Positions 1-10,677 of a stretch of 64,000 nucleotides of DNA are shown piece after piece. The stretch is from an uncultured Pseudomonas sp. (GTDB taxonomy: Bacteria; Pseudomonadota; Gammaproteobacteria; Pseudomonadales; Pseudomonadaceae), in assembly GCF_946886105.1 (NCBI RefSeq), contig NZ_CAMPHV010000004.1:115094-179093 (forward strand), written 5' to 3'. The position numbers and the translations under genes are program-made. Position 1 is the stretch's first letter. Each line of letters begins with the position of its first letter. Below the pieces are notes generated by a model. That model had not been told where the DNA came from. It saw only the letters and a list, made by a program, of their open reading frames with translations, and did not search any database.

Positions 1-906
1 CTGGTCCTCGTCGGCCAAAGATCCCTACTCGAAGAGCTCATTGGTCAGCATGCCGATGTCGATCGCTCGCGTCTGCATATCGAGCATGCGGACGAAGTGA
101 TCGCCATGGACGAGCGTCCGGCCCAGGCCTTGCGCGGCAAACCGCAATCGTCGATGCGTGTGGCGCTGGAGTTGCTGCGCGACGGGCGGGTGCAGGCCTG
201 CGTCAGCGCCGGCAATACCGGAGCCCTGATGGCGCTGTCGCGCTATGTCTTGAAAACCCTTCCGGGTATCGATCGCCCGGCGATGGTCAGTGCTATTCCA
301 ACCCGAAACGGGTTTTGCCATCTGCTCGATCTGGGTGCCAATGTCGATTGCAGTGCGGAGCACCTTTATCAGTTCGCGGTGATGGGGGCTGTTGCCGCTG
401 AGGTCCTGGGTGTGGCCAGCCCGCGGGTGGCGTTGCTCAACGTCGGTACTGAGGAGGTCAAGGGCAATCAGCAGGTAAAACTCGCCGCCAGTTTGTTGCA
501 GCGGGCCGGAGGCCTGAATTATGTGGGTTTTATCGAGGGCGACGGCTTGTATCGCGGCGAGGCCGATGTGGTGGTCTGCGATGGTTTCGTCGGCAATATC
601 CTGCTCAAGTCCAGTGAGGGGCTGGCCTTGATGATCGCTGCGCGGATCGAGGAGTTGTTCGCTCGAGGGTGGATGGCGCGAGCAGTCGGCTTGCTTGCGT
701 TACCCTTGCTGAAGCGTTTGCGCAACGATCTGGCGCCGGCCCGGCACAACGGTGCGAGTTTTCTCGGTTTGCAGGGGATTGTGATCAAGAGTCACGGGGC
801 GACCGGGGTGGATGGCTTTAAAAATGCCATTGGGCGCGCCGTGGCCGAGGTTGAAAACAACCTGCCACAGCGTCTTCACGGGCGCCTGGAGGATATGCTG
901 CTTTGA
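1..906 (+). CDS. plsX: Phosphate acyltransferase PlsX (3' part; start lies before the window)
   Basis: Makes acyl-phosphate from acyl-ACP, the first step feeding PlsY in phospholipid synthesis; it is a peripheral membrane enzyme. The frame is open from base 1 (reading [15 protein letters not shown]) to TGA at 904-906, so about 302 residues are visible and only the N-terminal few dozen are missing. Family hallmarks visible are the [12 protein letters not shown] segment and [13 protein letters not shown]. It stands first in the plsX-fabD-fabG-acpP-fabF order normal for gamma-proteobacteria. A gap of about 106 bases separates it from fabD. Confidence 0.96.
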   Translation: MVLVGQRSLLEELIGQHADVDRSRLHIEHADEVIAMDERPAQALRGKPQSSMRVALELLRDGRVQACVSAGNTGALMALSRYVLKTLPGIDRPAMVSAIPTRNGFCHLLDLGANVDCSAEHLYQFAVMGAVAAEVLGVASPRVALLNVGTEEVKGNQQVKLAASLLQRAGGLNYVGFIEGDGLYRGEADVVVCDGFVGNILLKSSEGLALMIAARIEELFARGWMARAVGLLALPLLKRLRNDLAPARHNGASFLGLQGIVIKSHGATGVDGFKNAIGRAVAEVENNLPQRLHGRLEDMLL

Positions 907-1012
907 TGTGACCGCGCCCGGCGGCTCGTCATCCAACTGTCAGTTTGTTGCGTTTGGCTAATGCCAGGCGTGTATTTTTTCCCCGGCGATAAAACCATTA
1001 GGGGCTTATTTT

Positions 1013-1951
1013 ATGTCCGCATCCCTCGCATTTGTCTTTCCTGGCCAAGGTTCGCAATCCCTCGCGATGTTGGCTGAGCACGGCGCTCAGCAGGTGGTCA
1101 TCGACACCTTTGGCGAAGCTTCCGAGGCGCTTGGTTACGATTTATGGGCGCTGACCCAGCAGGGCCCGGAAGAGCAGCTCAATCAAACCGATAAAACCCA
1201 GCCGGCGATTCTCGCCGCATCCATTGCCTTGTGGCGTTTGTGGTGTGCCGAAGGTGGGGTGCAGCCGGGTTTTCTCGCCGGCCATAGCTTGGGCGAATAC
1301 TCCGCGCTGGTGGCAGCTGGGAGCCTGCCGTTCGATCAGGCCGTCCGCCTGGTGGAAGTGCGCGGCCAACTGATGCAGCAGGCCGTGCCGGCAGGGCAGG
1401 GCGGTATGGCGGCCATTCTTGGCCTGGACGACGCCGATGTGCTGGCGGCCTGTGCCGAAGCGGCCCAGGGCGACGTGGTCAGCGCGGTGAACTTCAATGC
1501 GCCCGGGCAGGTCGTAATCGCCGGTAGCGCCGCTGCGGTGGCGCGTGCCGTCGAAGCGTGCAAAGCGCGCGGCGCCAAGCGTGCCATGCCGTTGCCGGTT
1601 AGCGTGCCGTCGCACTGCGATCTGATGCGCCCGGCGGCGGAGCGGTTTGCCGAATCCATTGCCGGGATTGTCTGGCAGGCTCCGCAGATTGCCCTGGTGC
1701 AGAATGTCAGTGCATCGGTGGTTACCGATGTGGAGAGCCTGAAAAATAATTTATTGATGCAGTTGTACAGTCCGGTTCGCTGGGTCGAGTCGATGGTTTG
1801 CCTGGCCGAGCAGGGCGTCACCGATCTGCTCGAGTGCGGTCCGGGTAAAGTGCTGTCGGGGCTGAACAAGCGCTGTGTTAAAGGTATTACCACCCATAAT
1901 CTGGAAACCCCGGATGCCTTCGCCGCCGCCCGTGCGGCCCTGGCTGAATAA
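1013..1951 (+). CDS. fabD: Malonyl-CoA:ACP transacylase FabD
   Basis: Moves malonyl from CoA to ACP, supplying the extender unit for fatty-acid elongation in the cytoplasm. The 312 residues match the usual length. The oxyanion glutamine motif FPGQGSQ is at residues 9-15, the nucleophile Ser92 is in GHSLGEY, and the partner His201 follows in VPSHCDLM. The next gene, fabG, starts 11 bases after the stop with its own AGGAG, so the two are probably co-transcribed. Confidence 0.98.
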   Translation: MSASLAFVFPGQGSQSLAMLAEHGAQQVVIDTFGEASEALGYDLWALTQQGPEEQLNQTDKTQPAILAASIALWRLWCAEGGVQPGFLAGHSLGEYSALVAAGSLPFDQAVRLVEVRGQLMQQAVPAGQGGMAAILGLDDADVLAACAEAAQGDVVSAVNFNAPGQVVIAGSAAAVARAVEACKARGAKRAMPLPVSVPSHCDLMRPAAERFAESIAGIVWQAPQIALVQNVSASVVTDVESLKNNLLMQLYSPVRWVESMVCLAEQGVTDLLECGPGKVLSGLNKRCVKGITTHNLETPDAFAAARAALAE

Positions 1952-1962
1952 GGAGAGGTTTT

Positions 1963-2706
1963 ATGAGTCTGCAAGGTAAGGTTGCTCTGGTTACCGGTGC
2001 GAGTCGTGGTATCGGTCAGGCCATCGCGCTGGAGTTGGGGCGCCAAGGTGCCGTGGTCATCGGGACGGCAACCACTGCGTCGGGTGCCGAGCGGATTGCT
2101 GAAACGCTCAAGGAATACGGTATCGAAGGCGCCGGTTTAGTGCTGGATGTCGGCGACAACGAGTCGGTTGCCACTACGCTCGAGCATATTCAGCAGCATC
2201 TCGGTCAGCCGACGATCCTGGTCAATAATGCCGGCATCACCCGCGATAATCTGATGCTGCGCATGAAGGATGACGAGTGGTTCGATGTCATCAATACCAA
2301 TTTGAACAGCCTTTACCGGCTCTCCAAGGCAGTCTTGCGTGGCATGACCAAGGCGCGCCACGGGCGCATCATCAACATTGGTTCGGTCGTCGGTGCTATG
2401 GGCAACGCCGGCCAAGTGAATTATGCTGCCGCCAAGGCCGGGCTGGAAGGTTTCGGTCGTGCGTTAGCGCGTGAAGTCGGTTCGCGGGGTATTACCGTGA
2501 ACGCCGTTGCGCCAGGTTTTATCGATACAGACATGACCCGCGAATTGCCGGAAGCTCAGCGCGATGCGCTGCTTACGCAGATTCCGTTAGGCCGTTTGGG
2601 ACAGGCAGAGGAGATCGCGAAAGTGGTCGCCTTCCTGGCTTCCGATGGCGCCGCTTACGTGACAGGGGCTACTATCCCTGTGAATGGCGGTATGTACATG
2701 AGCTAA
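1963..2706 (+). CDS. fabG: 3-oxoacyl-ACP reductase FabG
   Basis: NADPH-dependent reduction of 3-ketoacyl-ACP, the first reductive step of the elongation cycle. It is a classical short-chain dehydrogenase of 247 residues with the nucleotide-binding TGASRGIG (11-18), NNAG (88-91) and the catalytic set Ser141, Tyr154 and Lys158 (YAAAK). AAGGAGAGG just upstream fixes the ATG at 1963. A gap of about 190 bases with a promoter separates it from acpP. Confidence 0.98.
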   Translation: MSLQGKVALVTGASRGIGQAIALELGRQGAVVIGTATTASGAERIAETLKEYGIEGAGLVLDVGDNESVATTLEHIQQHLGQPTILVNNAGITRDNLMLRMKDDEWFDVINTNLNSLYRLSKAVLRGMTKARHGRIINIGSVVGAMGNAGQVNYAAAKAGLEGFGRALAREVGSRGITVNAVAPGFIDTDMTRELPEAQRDALLTQIPLGRLGQAEEIAKVVAFLASDGAAYVTGATIPVNGGMYMS

Positions 2707-2820
2707 ATGTGACGGATGCCTTCAGAAAAATGTCATAGCTGCTGTCTAAAATCCGTTATAAAGCTGCAATAGGTTTATAGACAGTTCGTTGAAGTGTTTC
2801 TGGGGGTCCCTGCATTCCGC

Positions 2821-2848
2821 TTGAAATGCTAAAAAACCTTTCTATACA
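2821..2848 (+). promoter_or_regulatory. Probable sigma-70 promoter of acpP
   Basis: TTGAAA (2821-2826), a 16-base spacer and TATACA (2843-2848) lie about 50 bases before the acpP start. This fits the need for acpP to be expressed far above its operon neighbours. It is inferred from sequence only. Confidence 0.6.
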
Positions 2849-2900
2849 CTGGCCGCAGACCAGCTGCCTGGATTGTTTCAATTAGGAGTGAAAACAAGGT

Positions 2901-3134
2901 ATGAGCACCATCGAAGAACGCGTCAAGAAAATCGTAGCCGAACAACTTGGCGTCAAAGAAGAGGAAGTAACCAACAGCGCTTCCTTCGTCGAAGACCTGG
3001 GTGCTGACTCTCTTGACACCGTTGAGCTGGTGATGGCTCTCGAAGAGGAATTCGAGACCGAAATCCCGGACGAGCAGGCCGAGAAGATCACCACCGTTCA
3101 AGAAGCCATCGACTACGTTACCGCACACGCGTAA
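2901..3134 (+). CDS. acpP: Acyl carrier protein
   Basis: Carries growing acyl chains on 4'-phosphopantetheine for fatty-acid, phospholipid and lipid A synthesis. It is 77 residues, very acidic, with the attachment site Ser37 (counting Met) in [22 protein letters not shown] upstream gives the ribosome site. It has its own promoter upstream and a hairpin terminator just downstream, so it can be made as an abundant short transcript. Confidence 0.99.
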   Translation: MSTIEERVKKIVAEQLGVKEEEVTNSASFVEDLGADSLDTVELVMALEEEFETEIPDEQAEKITTVQEAIDYVTAHA

Positions 3135-3159
3135 ACGCATTCGTCGCTTCTCGACTCGG

Positions 3160-3197
3160 AAAAGCCGCACGCCTGTCATGGGAGTGCGGCTTTTCTT
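3160..3197 (+). terminator. Rho-independent terminator or attenuator between acpP and fabF
   Basis: AAAAGCCGCAC (3160-3170) pairs with GTGCGGCTTTT (3184-3194), followed by further T-rich sequence. It lies 25 bases after acpP and about 45 before fabF. It probably stops most acpP transcripts, with readthrough supplying fabF. Confidence 0.8.
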
Positions 3198-3240
3198 TAA
3201 GCGCTTCTCAGGCGTTACAAAATAGATAAAGGAGATTGCT

Positions 3241-4485
3241 GTGTCGCGTAGACGCGTCGTGGTTACCGGGATGGGCATGTTGTCGCCGCTGGGTAACGAT
3301 GTGCCGAGCAGCTGGCAGGGCATTTTGGCCGGGCGCAGCGGTATCGGCATGCTTGAGCATATGGACCTTTCCGCTTTCTCCACGCGTTTCGGTGGTGCGG
3401 TCAAGGGCTTCAATGTCGAGGAGTACTTGTCCGCTAAAGAAGCGCGCAAGCTCGATCTCTTTATCCAATACGGTCTGGCCGCCAGTTTTCAGGCGATGCG
3501 CGATGCCGGGTTGGAGGTCACGGATGCCAATCGCGAACGAATTGGTGTGGCCATGGGTTCCGGTATCGGCGGTTTGACCAATATCGAGAACAACTGCAAA
3601 TCCTTGAGCGAGCAAGGGCCGCGGCGAATTTCGCCGTTCTTCGTGCCGGGCTCGATCATCAATATGATTTCAGGCTTTCTGTCGATCCATCTGGGTTTGC
3701 AGGGGCCGAACTATGCCATTGCCACAGCGTGCACGACCGGTACCCACTGTATCGGTATGGCCGCGCGTAATATCGCCTACGGCGAAGCCGATGTGATGGT
3801 CGCCGGCGGTGCCGAAATGGCCTCCTGTGGGCTTGGACTGGGCGGCTTTGCCGCTGCGCGCGCATTGTCGACACGTAACGACGAGCCGACCAAGGCCAGC
3901 CGACCATGGGATAAGAGTCGCGATGGTTTCGTGCTTGCCGATGGTGCGGGTGCATTGGTGCTGGAAGAGTTGGAGCATGCCAAGGCGCGCGGTGCGCATA
4001 TCCATGCCGAGCTGATCGGTTTCGGTATGAGCGGCGACGCCTATCACATGACCTCGCCGCCAGACGATGGCGCGGGGGCGGCTCGCTGCATGGCCAATGC
4101 ATTGCGCGATGCCGGGCTGAACGCCGACCAGGTGCAGTACATCAATGCCCACGGCACCTCGACATCGGCCGGCGACAAAGCGGAAGCGGCAGCGGTGAAG
4201 TCGGTGTTCGGTGAGCAGGCATACAAGCTGGCCGTCAGTTCGACCAAGTCGATGACTGGCCACTTGCTCGGCGCCGCGGGCGCGGTCGAGGCGATCTTCA
4301 GCATTCTGGCGATCCGCGATCAGGTCGCACCGCCCACCATCAATCTGGACGAGCCCGATGAGGATTGCGATCTGGACTTCGTGGCGCACCAAGCCAAGGC
4401 GTTGCCTATCGACGTGGCGTTGTCCAACTCGTTCGGTTTCGGCGGAACCAACGGTTCCCTGGTGTTCCGTCGGTTCGCTGGCTGA
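3241..4485 (+). CDS. fabF: 3-oxoacyl-ACP synthase II FabF (KAS II)
   Basis: Condenses malonyl-ACP with acyl-ACP to elongate fatty acids. It is 414 residues with the decarboxylating KAS triad Cys164 (TACTTGTH), His304 ([11 protein letters not shown]) and His341 ([13 protein letters not shown]). The start is GTG at 3241, preceded by AAAGGAGA at about 3229-3236. The stop TGA (4483-4485) overlaps the ATG of pabC by one base, which suggests translational coupling. Confidence 0.98.
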   Translation: MSRRRVVVTGMGMLSPLGNDVPSSWQGILAGRSGIGMLEHMDLSAFSTRFGGAVKGFNVEEYLSAKEARKLDLFIQYGLAASFQAMRDAGLEVTDANRERIGVAMGSGIGGLTNIENNCKSLSEQGPRRISPFFVPGSIINMISGFLSIHLGLQGPNYAIATACTTGTHCIGMAARNIAYGEADVMVAGGAEMASCGLGLGGFAAARALSTRNDEPTKASRPWDKSRDGFVLADGAGALVLEELEHAKARGAHIHAELIGFGMSGDAYHMTSPPDDGAGAARCMANALRDAGLNADQVQYINAHGTSTSAGDKAEAAAVKSVFGEQAYKLAVSSTKSMTGHLLGAAGAVEAIFSILAIRDQVAPPTINLDEPDEDCDLDFVAHQAKALPIDVALSNSFGFGGTNGSLVFRRFAG

Positions 4486-5300
4486 TGCTGAGTTGGGTTG
4501 ACGGTCAGCCCGCCGAGTCACTAGCGGTAACCGATCGTGGTTTGGCTTATGGCGATGGTCTGTTCGAGACCATCGCGGTCACGGCGGGCGTGCCGTCATT
4601 GCTGGATCGCCACTTGGCGCGCCTCTCGCAGGGTTGTGCCCGGTTGGCGATTCCATGTGATGAGCCCAGAATTCATGCTGAGCTATTGGCCTTCTGCCAA
4701 GCGCTGGGCGACGGTGTGGCCAAGTTGATCCTGACTCGCGGCGATGGCTTACGCGGTTATGCGCCGCCTCAGCCGACACAGTCGCGACGGATTTTGCAAG
4801 GCGGCGCGAAGCCCAACTATCCGGCTGTCAATGCCGAGCAAGGCATAAGGTTGTTTCCCTGTGCGACGCGTCTTGCGGAGCAACCGGCGCTGGCCGGTCT
4901 GAAGCATCTCAATCGCTTGGAGCAGGTGTTGGCCCGCGGCGAATGGCAGGATGCCGAGCATGCTGAAGGGCTGATGCGCGATATCAGCGGACGGGTTGTC
5001 GAGGGCGTCTACAGCAATCTGTTTCTGATCAAGGATGGTCGCCTGTCGACCGCCGATTTATCGCGTTGCGGTGTGGCGGGGGTGATGCGCGCAGAGCTGC
5101 TGGAGCGCGCTGCTGCTCTTGGTCTGGTCTGCGACATTCGCGATATAAGCCTCGATGAGCTGGTCGCCGCAGACGAGGTGTTTCTCTGTAATAGCCTTTA
5201 CGGCATCTGGCCTGTACGGGCGCTACAAGCACACGACTGGCCGGTTGGCCCGCTCACCCGTAAACTGCAGGCTATTACCCGCGATCTATTGGACTGCTGA
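4485..5300 (+). CDS. pabC: Aminodeoxychorismate lyase PabC
   Basis: PLP enzyme converting 4-amino-4-deoxychorismate to p-aminobenzoate and pyruvate in folate synthesis. It is 271 residues of the class IV aminotransferase fold: DRGLAYGDGLFET near residue 17, the Schiff-base Lys140 in GLKHLNRLEQV, and C-terminal VFLCNSLYGIWPV. The frame stays open upstream into fabF, but MLSWVDGQ at the fabF stop is the natural start. mltG follows after 3 bases. Confidence 0.95.
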   Translation: MLSWVDGQPAESLAVTDRGLAYGDGLFETIAVTAGVPSLLDRHLARLSQGCARLAIPCDEPRIHAELLAFCQALGDGVAKLILTRGDGLRGYAPPQPTQSRRILQGGAKPNYPAVNAEQGIRLFPCATRLAEQPALAGLKHLNRLEQVLARGEWQDAEHAEGLMRDISGRVVEGVYSNLFLIKDGRLSTADLSRCGVAGVMRAELLERAAALGLVCDIRDISLDELVAADEVFLCNSLYGIWPVRALQAHDWPVGPLTRKLQAITRDLLDC

Positions 5301-5303
5301 TTA

Positions 5304-6356
5304 GTGATACGCAAACTATTGCTGCTGCTCGAAGGCGGTGTACTGCTGGCTGCGATATTGGTGATGTTTGCCGCTTGGCAGCAGCATTCGGCTTTGCAGC
5401 AACCGCTGAATTTGAGCGAAGAGCGTCTGCTCGATGTGCCTGTTGGCGCAACCCCGGGCGGCGTGCTCAATCGCTTGCAGAGCGAAGGGGTTTTGCACGA
5501 TGCCTTCTGGTTGCGCCAATACTGGCGTTTCAACTTGGCCAATCAGCCGCTGCACAGTGGCGAGTACCGTCTGACGCCGGGCCTCAAAGTCATCGATATG
5601 CTCGGCTTGTGGCGAAAGGGCGAAGTGGTGCAGTACAGCCTGACCCTGGTCGAAGGCTGGAGTTTTCGCCAGGTGCGTGCCGCTTTGGCGCGGGAAATCC
5701 GGCTGGAACAGAACCTCGACGGCTTGAGCGATGCCGAGGTGATGAAGCGTTTGGGGCAGCCCGGGCTCAATCCTGAAGGCCGGTTTTTCCCCGATACCTA
5801 TCGTTATGTGGGCGGTATGAGCGATCTGGACTTGCTCAAACAAGCCCACGCGCGCTTGGAAACGGTGCTGGCCGAAGAGTGGCAGGAGCGCGCCGAGGGT
5901 TTGCCTTACAAGGAGCCCTACGACGCCCTGATCATGGCTTCGATAATCGAAAAGGAAACCGGGGTGCCGGAGGAGCGCGGTGCGATTGCCGGGGTGTTCG
6001 TGCGGCGTCTGAAAATTGGTATGCGCCTGCAAACCGACCCTACGGTAATTTTCGGCATGGGCGAACGCTACAACGGTAAAATCACCCGTGCCGATTTACT
6101 GGATCCCACGCCTTACAACACCTATGCGATCGATGGCATGCCGCCGACGCCTATTGCGCTGGTCGGTCGCGAAGCGATTCATGCCGCCTTGCACCCGGCG
6201 GCGGGCAAAAGCTTATATTTCGTGGCTCGGGGCGATGGCAGTCATGTGTTTTCCGACACCCTCGAGGCGCATAATCGCGCGGTGCGTGAGTACCAGCTCA
6301 AGCGCCGCGCGGATTACCGTTCCAGTCCGGCTCCCATACAGCAAGCATCTGAATAA
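5304..6356 (+). CDS. mltG: Endolytic murein transglycosylase MltG (YceG)
   Basis: Cleaves nascent glycan strands at the inner membrane and probably sets chain ends. It is 350 residues. An N-terminal membrane anchor (about 4-24) is followed by a LysM-like periplasmic part and the YceG catalytic domain, with the catalytic Glu218 in MASIIEKETGVPEER and the TYAIDGMPPTPI motif. GTG at 5304 sits directly after pabC. The pabC-mltG-tmk-holB order is the standard gamma-proteobacterial one. Confidence 0.96.
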   Translation: MIRKLLLLLEGGVLLAAILVMFAAWQQHSALQQPLNLSEERLLDVPVGATPGGVLNRLQSEGVLHDAFWLRQYWRFNLANQPLHSGEYRLTPGLKVIDMLGLWRKGEVVQYSLTLVEGWSFRQVRAALAREIRLEQNLDGLSDAEVMKRLGQPGLNPEGRFFPDTYRYVGGMSDLDLLKQAHARLETVLAEEWQERAEGLPYKEPYDALIMASIIEKETGVPEERGAIAGVFVRRLKIGMRLQTDPTVIFGMGERYNGKITRADLLDPTPYNTYAIDGMPPTPIALVGREAIHAALHPAAGKSLYFVARGDGSHVFSDTLEAHNRAVREYQLKRRADYRSSPAPIQQASE

Positions 6357-7977
<1,621 letters not shown>

Positions 7978-8013
7978 AATCGTCCATCGAGTCATAAAAC
8001 ATCAGGATGCCGC

Positions 8014-8370
8014 ATGAGCTTGCCACCTAATCTGGGTCCGCGTAACGGAATTTTGTCTCTGACCATCAAAGACAAGTCCGTGCTCTATGCCGCTTACATG
8101 CCCTTTATCAAAAATGGAGGGCTGTTCATCCCGACCAACAAGAGTTACAAGCTCGGCGACGAAGTCTTCATGTTGCTCAACCTGATGGACGAGCCGGAAA
8201 AGATTCCGGTGGCCGGTAAAGTCGTATGGATCACCCCCAAGGGCGCCCAAGGCAACCGTGCCGCCGGGGTAGGGGTGCAGTTCAACGATGGCGACAACAC
8301 CGCGCGCAATAAGATCGAAACCTATCTGGCCGGCGCACTGACCTCGGACCGCCCCACACACACGATGTAA
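8014..8370 (+). CDS. pilZ: Type IV pilus assembly protein PilZ
   Basis: Small cytoplasmic protein needed for type IV pilus formation. It is 118 residues forming one PilZ beta-barrel. It lacks the RxxxR and D/NxSxxG motifs of c-di-GMP receptors: where DxSxxG is expected the sequence reads KNGGLFIPT. This fits the known inability of P. aeruginosa PilZ to bind c-di-GMP. ATG 8014 is preceded by a weak AGGATG context. It sits between holB and tatD as in P. aeruginosa. Confidence 0.95.
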   Translation: MSLPPNLGPRNGILSLTIKDKSVLYAAYMPFIKNGGLFIPTNKSYKLGDEVFMLLNLMDEPEKIPVAGKVVWITPKGAQGNRAAGVGVQFNDGDNTARNKIETYLAGALTSDRPTHTM

Positions 8371-8372
8371 CT

Positions 8373-8450
8373 GTAGCGACAAGCCGCAAGTTACAAGCGA
8401 CAGGAAAGCGTCGGCGTTCTCGCTTTTACTTGTAGCTTGCAGCTCGCTAC
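8373..8450. repeat. Imperfect palindromic repeat between pilZ and tatD
   Basis: The left arm at 8373-8397 begins GTAGCGACAAGCCGCAAG. The right arm at 8429-8450 has the reverse complement GTAGCGAGCTGCAAGCTAC. The two arms pair apart from a 3-base bulge and two mismatches. It resembles the AGCTACAAGCTGCAAG-type intergenic repeats of Pseudomonas and could form a large mRNA hairpin after pilZ. Confidence 0.7.
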
Positions 8451-8464
8451 TTGAGGCTCACCCC

Positions 8465-9250
8465 ATGCTTATCGATTCTCACTGTCACCTCGATCGACTC
8501 GACCTGACCGCCTATGGTGGTTCCCTGGATGCGGCGCTGGACGCCGCGCGGGCGCGTGGGGTCGGGCATTTTCTCTGCATCGGCGTCAGCGCCGATAATG
8601 CGGCGGCGGTCAAAGGTTTGGCCGAGCGTTATGCCGATGTCGATTGTTCGGTCGGTGTGCATCCGCTGGATCTCGAGCCCGGCGTCGCTCCGGCGTTGGA
8701 TTGGCTACTGGCCGAGTTGGACCATCCGCGGGTAGTGGCGATTGGCGAAACCGGGCTCGACTATCACTATGAACCCGAAGCGGCCGCGGCCCAGCAGCAG
8801 GCCTTCGGTCTGCATCTGCAGGCCGCGCGGATTACCGGCAAGCCAGTGATCGTGCATACCCGCGAAGCCCGCGCCGACACCTTAGCGTTGTTGCGTGAGG
8901 CGGCCCTGCCTCAGGCCGGGGTGCTGCATTGTTTCACCGAGGATTGGGAGATGGCCAAGGCCGCCTTGGATTTGGGCTTTTATATTTCCCTGTCCGGCAT
9001 CGTCACCTTCCGTAATGCCGAGGCCCTGCGCGATGTGGCGCGCCAGGTGCCGGCGGATCGCCTGCTGGTGGAGACCGACTCGCCTTACCTGGCACCGGTG
9101 CCGCACCGCGGCAAACCGAATATGCCGGAGTACGTGCGTGACGTCGCTGAGTACCTGGCGTTGCTGCGGGGCGTGAGTTATCAGCAACTCGCCGAACAGA
9201 CGAGCAGCAACTTCCAGCGTCTATTCCCGCTAGCCCGAGTCGCGCTATAA
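8465..9250 (+). CDS. tatD: TatD-family metal-dependent hydrolase/deoxyribonuclease
   Basis: TIM-barrel metal hydrolase with 3'-5' DNase activity in characterised relatives. It is 261 residues with metal ligands in MLIDSHCHLD (His7, His9), the GETGLDYH glutamate, HTREA, LHCFTE and the terminal VETDSPYLAP aspartate. The start ATG 8465 follows the palindromic repeat. This is the last gene of the rightward fab-pil block, and a sequence read on the other strand (RgsA candidate) lies next to its stop. Confidence 0.95.
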   Translation: MLIDSHCHLDRLDLTAYGGSLDAALDAARARGVGHFLCIGVSADNAAAVKGLAERYADVDCSVGVHPLDLEPGVAPALDWLLAELDHPRVVAIGETGLDYHYEPEAAAAQQQAFGLHLQAARITGKPVIVHTREARADTLALLREAALPQAGVLHCFTEDWEMAKAALDLGFYISLSGIVTFRNAEALRDVARQVPADRLLVETDSPYLAPVPHRGKPNMPEYVRDVAEYLALLRGVSYQQLAEQTSSNFQRLFPLARVAL

Positions 9251-9261
9251 AACTACGAGTC

Positions 9262-9377
9262 AAAAAAAACCCGGATTCTGGGGGCGAATCCGGGTTAAGA
9301 CCATTAGGAGTAATCAAGGTACGCGGTCCACGGTACCTTGCCTGGCGAGACACTTGGGGGGAGATGTCCGCGCCAGT
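9262..9377 (-). ncRNA. rgsA: Probable RgsA (P16) small regulatory RNA
   Basis: On the minus strand a strong terminator, AACCCGGATTC (9296-9286), loop, GAATCCGGGTT (9279-9269), then T8, ends just beside tatD. A CAAGGTAC/GTACCTTG hairpin lies within it (9316-9341). About 115 bases upstream is a CCAATACTCAAG element (9392-9381) resembling an RpoS -10, with TTGACC near 9397. RgsA in P. aeruginosa (about 120 nt, RpoS-dependent) sits at this place next to tatD. The identification rests on position, size, promoter type and terminator; the 5' end is estimated. Confidence 0.7.
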
Positions 9378-9468
9378 AATCTTGAGTATTGGTCAAGTTT
9401 GTCGATCGTCCAGGCGGAAAGGGCTCGTTCTTAAACGTATTTGGAATACAACCGCGTCTGTTGAGTTC

Positions 9469-10602
9469 TCAGCCAGTAGCCAGCTGGCTTAGTAGCTGCA
9501 AAGTTTCGTCTATTACCCGCTCCTGGGTATAAAAATGCGGGGAAAAACGAATTCCGCCGCCACGCTGGGCGCAGATGACCTGCTCGGCTTTGAGCCGCTC
9601 GAAGAGTCGCGCATTATCCCAACCGTCCAGGCTGAAGGTGAGGATACCCGCGCGCCGTTCAAGTTCGCGGGGGCTGTGCAGGCTGACGCCGGGTATTTTA
9701 TCCAGGCCGTCGAGCAGCCACTGCACACGTTCGTGCAGGCCCTTCGCAACGTCCGACATGCCCACCTCTTCCAGCAGCGAAAGACTGGCCTCCAGCGCCA
9801 TGGCCCCGAGCATATTCGGACTACCGCACTCGAAGCGTCGGGCGCTGCGCGCCGGTTGCCAATCCGTGCGTTGGTAGTCGCCGGCGTGTTCGAGCATATG
9901 CCAGCCGTATTCATGCAGTTTGAGTCGTTCGCGCAGGTCGCTACGACAATAGAACACGCCGAGGCCTTCCGGGCCGAGTAGCCATTTATGCCCATCGGCC
10001 ATGGCGAAAGCGCATTGGCAGGCCTGCACATCGAGGGGCAGGGCGCCCAGTTGTTGGATCGCGTCGATGCATAGCAATACCCCGCGGCGCTGACAGCCCT
10101 GACCAAGGCGTTGCAGGTCGAGACGCAAGCCGCTGGCGTATTGCACCGCACTGATTGCCAGCAGGCGCACGCGTGGGCTGCAGGCGTCGAGCAGGGCCTG
10201 TTCGGCATCGCCTTGCTGCAGGTCGACCTGAACCACCTCGACGCCGAAGCGCTCGAGCGCTTCCCAAACGATCCTGTTAGAGGGGAATTCCTCGGTGCTG
10301 ATCACCACCTGATCGCCCGCTCGCCAGTCGAGGCCAAAGGCAACGAACGACAAGGCCTCCGAGGTATTCTTGACCAATGCGATGTCGGCGCTGGTCGGTG
10401 CATTGAGCAGACGCTGCAGGCGTTGGCGCAGTCGCTGCTCGACCTGCAACCAGTCCGGGTAATCGCGCGCGCCGATTCGCGCATTCTGCTCGGCGAAGCG
10501 GTTGACTGCCAAAACGGCACGTTGCGGCCAGGGCGCGACCGCTGCATGATTCAGATAGCGTAGCGACGCAAGTTGTGGAAACTCGCCATAAAGGTCGTAC
10601 AT
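9469..10602 (-). CDS. Class V PLP-dependent aminotransferase
   Basis: Cytoplasmic PLP enzyme of the SufS/isopenicillin-N-epimerase-like group; its substrate is unknown. It is 377 residues with YLNHAAVAPWP at the N-terminus, the cofactor-stacking NTSEALS region, Asp180 of CIDAIQQLG and the Schiff-base Lys206 in MADGHKWLLGPEG. No SufS-type active-site loop cysteine is evident, so cysteine desulfuration is not supported. It is divergent from the TetR gene across about 75 bases, so that regulator may control it. Confidence 0.88.
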   Translation of the reverse strand: MYDLYGEFPQLASLRYLNHAAVAPWPQRAVLAVNRFAEQNARIGARDYPDWLQVEQRLRQRLQRLLNAPTSADIALVKNTSEALSFVAFGLDWRAGDQVVISTEEFPSNRIVWEALERFGVEVVQVDLQQGDAEQALLDACSPRVRLLAISAVQYASGLRLDLQRLGQGCQRRGVLLCIDAIQQLGALPLDVQACQCAFAMADGHKWLLGPEGLGVFYCRSDLRERLKLHEYGWHMLEHAGDYQRTDWQPARSARRFECGSPNMLGAMALEASLSLLEEVGMSDVAKGLHERVQWLLDGLDKIPGVSLHSPRELERRAGILTFSLDGWDNARLFERLKAEQVICAQRGGGIRFSPHFYTQERVIDETLQLLSQLATG

Positions 10603-10677
10603 GGTCGGATGATCCGTGCAATTTGCTACTAGTTAGGCATAATACGCGCCTTCAATTTCCGACCCCGTAGTCCTTTT

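Noticed and set aside
8014..8370. c-di-GMP receptor
   Set aside because: The PilZ fold is present but the RxxxR and D/NxSxxG ligand motifs are missing.
9469..10602. Cysteine desulfurase (SufS/IscS)
   Set aside because: The PLP site is conserved but no catalytic loop cysteine and no suf or isc neighbours are seen.
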